A stretch of DNA of 64,000 bases from Nocardia abscessus NBRC 100374 (GTDB lineage: Bacteria; Actinomycetota; Actinomycetes; Mycobacteriales; Mycobacteriaceae): the NCBI RefSeq assembly GCF_000308455.1, contig NZ_BAFP01000064.1:62001-126000 (forward strand), given 5' to 3'. The notes beneath the pieces were generated by a model. The model made no database searches. It was not told the DNA's origin and saw only the letters and a program-made list of their open reading frames with translations. This document shows positions 60,786 through 64,000 of this stretch, in pieces. Made by a program: the position numbers and the translations under genes. Positions within the stretch are counted from its first letter, which is position 1; each line of letters starts with the position of its first letter.

Positions 60786-60798
60786 AGGGTGCCGGCGG

Positions 60799-61440
60799 TC
60801 AATGGAGCGCGGTGACGATTGTGTTGATCTCGTCGGCGAGGGCCGGGCTCAGCGGGTCGGGGGTGAGGCCTGCGGCAGCCCAGCAGCGGATGCCGTCGGC
60901 GACGAGCATCTGGGCCAGGCGGGCGGCGCGCACGACGTCGGTGCCGGTATCGAGTTTGCCGTCGCGCTGGGCTCGCTGGAAGGGTTCGAGGAACAGGTAG
61001 GCGATGTCGGCGTCGGTGGCGCCGCCGGCCAGGGCGCGTTGCTCGAGCCGGTAGGTCTCGAGCACGGCTTCGAAGATCAGTTCCGGCGGGAAGCGGCGGG
61101 CGCGCTGCTCGAGGGTATCGATGACGACGCTGATGACGTCGAGCAGTTCGTGGGGGCCGGACACGAGGGCTTCGGCGGCGCGGTGGGCGTCGCGCATCGT
61201 GAAGACCTCGACCTCGAGCAGCACCTCCTCTCGACGTGAGAAGTACACGTAGAACAGCGCTTTCGACACTCCGGCGGCCTTGCAGATGTCGGTGACGGTG
61301 GTGTCGGCGAATCCCTTGGTGCGCCACAGTGCCATGGCGGCCTGCATGATCGCCTGTCGGCTGGCGTGCGAGCGGGCACGCACGGGCGTAGCACGCTTCT
61401 GACGCTGGTCAGCCTTCGAGGCCGAGGAAGTTGTCGCCAT
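60799..61440 (-). CDS. TetR-family regulator of the oxidase-like operon
   Basis: A 213-residue TetR regulator: helix-turn-helix in [20 protein letters not shown] (about residues 51-70) after a basic N-terminal tail. It is divergent from the four-gene membrane operon at 61606 and probably controls it. The gap of 165 nt should hold the operators; TTACCGCGAACAGATTATTGA (quoted in part at 61451-61470) is AT-richer and lies near the TetR start. Confidence 0.85.
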   Translation of the reverse strand: MATTSSASKADQRQKRATPVRARSHASRQAIMQAAMALWRTKGFADTTVTDICKAAGVSKALFYVYFSRREEVLLEVEVFTMRDAHRAAEALVSGPHELLDVISVVIDTLEQRARRFPPELIFEAVLETYRLEQRALAGGATDADIAYLFLEPFQRAQRDGKLDTGTDVVRAARLAQMLVADGIRCWAAAGLTPDPLSPALADEINTIVTALH

Positions 61441-61605
61441 AGCTACGACCTTACCGCGAACAGATTATTGACTACCGTCAGAAAACTTGGGATGCTCCGG
61501 GTGTGGACGCGGAGCGTGGGGCCGAGGGCCCTGCCCGCGGATCCGGGTCCGGCCGGGCTGTCCGGCACGTCTCGACACGGCGCGGCGCCGAGGAATGAGA
61601 AGGCC

Positions 61606-62349
61606 ATGCAAGTGCTCCCCGATTCCGAAGAGCATCCGGAAGCGACGAATCTGAAGGTGCAGCAAGTGATCCTGTGGTCCACGCCGGTGGTCGCGGTTGT
61701 CCTGCTGAGCTTGTTCGCGGCGTTCCCCGGCTTCTTTCCCCCGATGTCACCGAATATGAGCGCGGAAGAGGTGGCACGGTTCTATGCGGACAACACCCCG
61801 CTGATCCGGTTCAGCATGGTGGGGCTCAATCTGTGCGGGGTCATGATCGTGCCGTTCTTCGTGCTGATCATGGGGCAGATGCTGCGGATGCGGGGACAGA
61901 GCCGCATCTTCGCCTTCTCCTACCTCACCGCGATCGTCGCCGGGGTGACGTTGTTCGCGCTGTCGAACATCTTCTTCGCCGTCGCCGCGTTCCGGCCCGA
62001 CCGGGGGCCAGAACTGGTGCAGGCACTCAACGATCTGGCCTGGATCATCTTCATCGCCCCGATCGGGATGCTCGTCGGCCAGTTCGTATTGCTCGCCCTC
62101 GCAGTGTATTTCGATGACGAACACCGACCGGTGTTCCCGAAATGGGTGGCACCGTACTCGCTGGTGACCGCGCTGGCCATGGCCCCATCGGCGGGGGCGG
62201 CGGTGTTCCGCGATGGCCCGCTGGCTTGGGACGGGTTCGTCTCGTTCTGGCTGCGCAACGGTGCCTTCTCAGCGTTCGTCGTGGTGATGTTCTTCCTGGT
62301 GCACGCGGCACTACGGCAGCAGGCCGAGAAGGAGTGCCTCTCCGCATGA
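61606..62349 (+). CDS. Integral membrane protein A (paired paralogue)
   Basis: A 247-residue protein with about six or seven membrane helices. SPNMSAEEVARFYADNTPLI (about residues 46-65) lies outside after helix 1; LSNIFFAVAAFRPDRGPELV (about 118-137) and VFPKWVAPYSLVTALAMAPS (about 175-194) are shared in pattern with the next protein. It has no known domain. Position before NorE/NorF-like genes suggests a role in a membrane redox complex. Confidence 0.7.
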   Translation: MQVLPDSEEHPEATNLKVQQVILWSTPVVAVVLLSLFAAFPGFFPPMSPNMSAEEVARFYADNTPLIRFSMVGLNLCGVMIVPFFVLIMGQMLRMRGQSRIFAFSYLTAIVAGVTLFALSNIFFAVAAFRPDRGPELVQALNDLAWIIFIAPIGMLVGQFVLLALAVYFDDEHRPVFPKWVAPYSLVTALAMAPSAGAAVFRDGPLAWDGFVSFWLRNGAFSAFVVVMFFLVHAALRQQAEKECLSA

Positions 62350-63122
62350 ACGCCACCACCACCGAGCCGGGCCGCCGCGACGTCACCACGGCCGCGCCGC
62401 CGCGCCGGGCCGGACTCGATGTCTGGATCACCTACTGGCTCTTCGCCGCCTTCTACACCGCGCTGTCGGTCGGGGTGGTGTTCCTCGGCCGCGCCACACC
62501 GCCCCCACGGCCCGACGTGACCGACTTGCAGGTGGCGCAATGGTTCGATAAACACCAGCTCGGCATCCAGGTCGGCTTCTTCGCCCTGCTGGTGATCGCG
62601 GGTGGAGCCGCGATCTCCAACGGCATCATCGGCTACTTCATGAAGCGGATGTCCTCGGGCCCGCTACTGGCATACGCCTACATCGCCGCCATGGGCGTCG
62701 GCGCGATCCCCGGATTCCAGCTGCTGCTCGTCTGCTGGCTCACCGCCACCTTCCGGCCCGACCGCGACCCCGCGATCCAGCACTTCTTCTATGACCTGGG
62801 CATGCTGTCCTATAACGGATCCCTCGGCTGCTTCACCGCCGCCTACGCCGTGCTGGCCATCGCCATCCTCTACGACCGTAACCACATCTTCCCCAAATGG
62901 TTCGCCTACATCTCCATCTGGCAGATCGTCACCGAGGTCCTCGCGACCCAGATGTGGGTGTTCCACTCCGGGGCGTTCGCCTGGAACGGGATGATCACCC
63001 TCTACGTGGCTTTGGTCGTGTTCGGGCTCTGGGTCGCCTGCCTGCTGCCGATAATGCGCATCGCCGCCCGCCGCGAAACCGCGCAGACCCCGCCCCTCTA
63101 CACCGCCGAGGTCACCCGATGA
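62346..63122 (+). CDS. Integral membrane protein B (paired paralogue)
   Basis: A 258-residue protein with about seven helices. It resembles protein A: VTDLQVAQWFDKHQLGIQVG (about residues 58-77), CWLTATFRPDRDPAIQHFFY (about 130-149), IFPKWFAYISIWQIVTEVLA (about 181-200) and FAWNGMITLYVALVVFGLWV (about 212-231). The ATG overlaps the stop of A. The pair may form a heterodimer. Confidence 0.7.
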   Translation: MNATTTEPGRRDVTTAAPPRRAGLDVWITYWLFAAFYTALSVGVVFLGRATPPPRPDVTDLQVAQWFDKHQLGIQVGFFALLVIAGGAAISNGIIGYFMKRMSSGPLLAYAYIAAMGVGAIPGFQLLLVCWLTATFRPDRDPAIQHFFYDLGMLSYNGSLGCFTAAYAVLAIAILYDRNHIFPKWFAYISIWQIVTEVLATQMWVFHSGAFAWNGMITLYVALVVFGLWVACLLPIMRIAARRETAQTPPLYTAEVTR

Positions 63123-63721
63123 CAATCTCCGGCCACGACACCACCACCGAACCCCGGAACACCCGGCGACGCACGCGGTCACCACATCTTCCCGGCGACA
63201 TCGACATGTGGGTCATGGTCCTGGGCGACCTGTTCTTCTTCGGCTGCTACTTCGTCGTCTACATGGGGTTCCGCGCTCGCGCCCCGCAAGCATTCGCTCA
63301 GGCCCAGCAGCACCTGAACATCGGCATCGGCGTCACCAACACCATCGTGCTGCTCACCAGCTCGATGTTCATCGCCCTCGGCGTAATCGAGGCCCGGCAC
63401 GGAGCCATCGCGTCGGCGCGTCGGCTGGTGCTCGCCGCCGCCGCGTGCGGGCTGCTGTTCACGGTGCTGAAGGCATACGAATGGCACCACGAGATCAGCA
63501 ACGGTTTCACCGTCTCCACCGAATTCTTCAGCTTCTACTACGTCTTCACCGGAATCCACCTTGCACACCTGCTGCTCGGCTTGCTCATCCTCGGCATCGT
63601 CGCCCGCGAACTGCGCGCATCCGGCAAGCAACGTGTGAGCATCGTCGAACAGGGCGCCCTGTTCTGGCACATGATCGACCTCCTCTGGGTCGTCATCTTC
63701 GCCGTCCTCTACCTCATGTGA
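63119..63721 (+). CDS. Cytochrome-c-oxidase subunit III-like protein (NorE type)
   Basis: A 200-residue protein with five membrane helices. HLPGDIDMWVMVLGDLFFFG (about residues 23-42) and FFSFYYVFTGIHLAHLLLGL (about 140-159) are the typical subunit III/NorE signatures, as is EWHHEISNG between them. Short five-helix versions are found beside nitric-oxide reductase and other haem-copper enzymes. No subunit I gene lies in the window; it may follow beyond the right edge or be absent. Confidence 0.82.
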   Translation: MTISGHDTTTEPRNTRRRTRSPHLPGDIDMWVMVLGDLFFFGCYFVVYMGFRARAPQAFAQAQQHLNIGIGVTNTIVLLTSSMFIALGVIEARHGAIASARRLVLAAAACGLLFTVLKAYEWHHEISNGFTVSTEFFSFYYVFTGIHLAHLLLGLLILGIVARELRASGKQRVSIVEQGALFWHMIDLLWVVIFAVLYLM

Positions 63722-64000
63722 GCGACACCATGACCTCAGCCACCACCGCCCCCGACACGGCCGGACGCACACGAGACAAGCGCCTCGTCGTCATCGTCTG
63801 GGCCGCACTCACCGCCATCACCCTGCTCGCCTGGCAGCTCGCCCCCGGACACTCCGGCACCACCACCGGCCACGACGAACAGCTCGTCGCCGGCATAGTC
63901 GTCCTCGGGCTCGTAAAATGCCGGCTCATCATCCGCCACTTCATGGAAACCAGGCACGCCCCACGCTGGCTCCAGCTCACCACCGACGCCTGGCTGATCA
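63718..64000 (+). CDS. Cytochrome-c-oxidase subunit IV-like protein (NorF type), 3' cut
   Basis: Starts with a GTG overlapping the previous stop; 94 codons are visible before the window ends. LVVIVWAALTAITLLAWQLA is the first helix and LVAGIVVLGLVKCRLIIRHF followed by METRHAPRWLQ is the prokaryotic subunit IV/NorF signature. It probably partners the subunit III-like protein. The remaining C-terminus is outside the window. Confidence 0.8.
   Translation, partial: MSDTMTSATTAPDTAGRTRDKRLVVIVWAALTAITLLAWQLAPGHSGTTTGHDEQLVAGIVVLGLVKCRLIIRHFMETRHAPRWLQLTTDAWLI

Noticed and set aside
1..64000. tRNA, rRNA, CRISPR arrays, known riboswitches
   Set aside because: No T-loop plus acceptor pairing, regular repeat-spacer arrays or recognisable riboswitch cores were found on reading; a covariance-model search would be decisive.

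Overview
The window is about 68% GC and reads as chromosome of a mycolic-acid actinomycete, most likely Nocardia or a close relative (Rhodococcus and Gordonia are possible). The signs are a HadA-type dehydratase, a PorA-family (DUF3068) protein, an Ag85-like esterase, KstR-like and BioQ-like DNA sites, many TetR, PadR and PucR regulators, and ATGA/GTGA start-stop overlaps in most operons. No rRNA, tRNA, CRISPR array or intact mobile element was recognised. The only mobile trace is an IS30-type transposase scrap near 60.7 kb, next to a gene of clearly lower GC.

Layout. 0-6 kb: the start of a HadA-like dehydratase (cut by the left edge), a YdcF-like protein, a secreted lipase, a SnoaL-like gene divergent from a PadR regulator, a VOC protein and a DUF6069 membrane protein. 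6.9-10.3 kb: a coupled signalling operon of a YCII/DGPF protein, an ECF42-type sigma factor, a histidine kinase and a LuxR-type response regulator. 10.4-12.7 kb: two NAD(P)-dependent oxidoreductases and a very small acidic protein. 13.0-18.8 kb: a carotenoid operon (glycosyltransferase, CrtB, split lycopene cyclase CrtYc/CrtYd, CrtU-like aromatic-ring synthase, Rieske protein) without crtE or crtI. 18.9-28.3 kb: a decayed trypsin-like protease, a PorA-family protein, an Ag85-like esterase that shares an upstream element with the lipase at 1.5 kb, an NmrA-type reductase, a tiny secreted protein, a PucR regulator, a nucleotidyltransferase and a Nudix hydrolase.

28.3-35.3 kb is the most unusual region. 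A biotin ECF transporter operon (bioY, bioM, bioN) is interleaved with two AMP-forming acyl ligases and a thiolase, all translationally coupled, behind a perfect TGAAC-N3-GTTCA operator. A second such operator precedes an Aur1-like PAP2 gene that converges on the operon. A second PucR regulator, paralogous to the one at 25 kb, follows, then an FkbH-like HAD protein with an altered nucleophile, an AraC regulator and an ECF41-type sigma factor divergent from a DoxX protein.

40.4-51.0 kb is a catabolic locus that looks like steroid or terpenoid breakdown: GMC oxidoreductase, TetR, KstD-like flavoprotein, carboxymuconolactone decarboxylase-like protein, HIBADH-like dehydrogenase, SDR and aldehyde dehydrogenase on the minus strand. 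Facing them are a P450 reduced to its heme-binding C-terminus, an SDR, a [3Fe-4S] ferredoxin and a second aldehyde dehydrogenase. Two repeated operator types (TCCAGACACATGTCC and AAC-N2-GTT boxes) link the two halves.

51-64 kb: a glutathione-peroxidase-like enzyme, two small ORFs (one apparently frameshifted), a DHA2-type MFS exporter, a Tat-exported sulfatase, a TetR gene divergent from a frameshifted NAD(P)-binding gene, a small secreted protein, the low-GC pentapeptide-like membrane gene, and at the right edge a TetR-flanked operon of two paralogous membrane proteins with cytochrome-oxidase subunit III-like (NorE type) and IV-like (NorF type) proteins; the last is cut by the window end.
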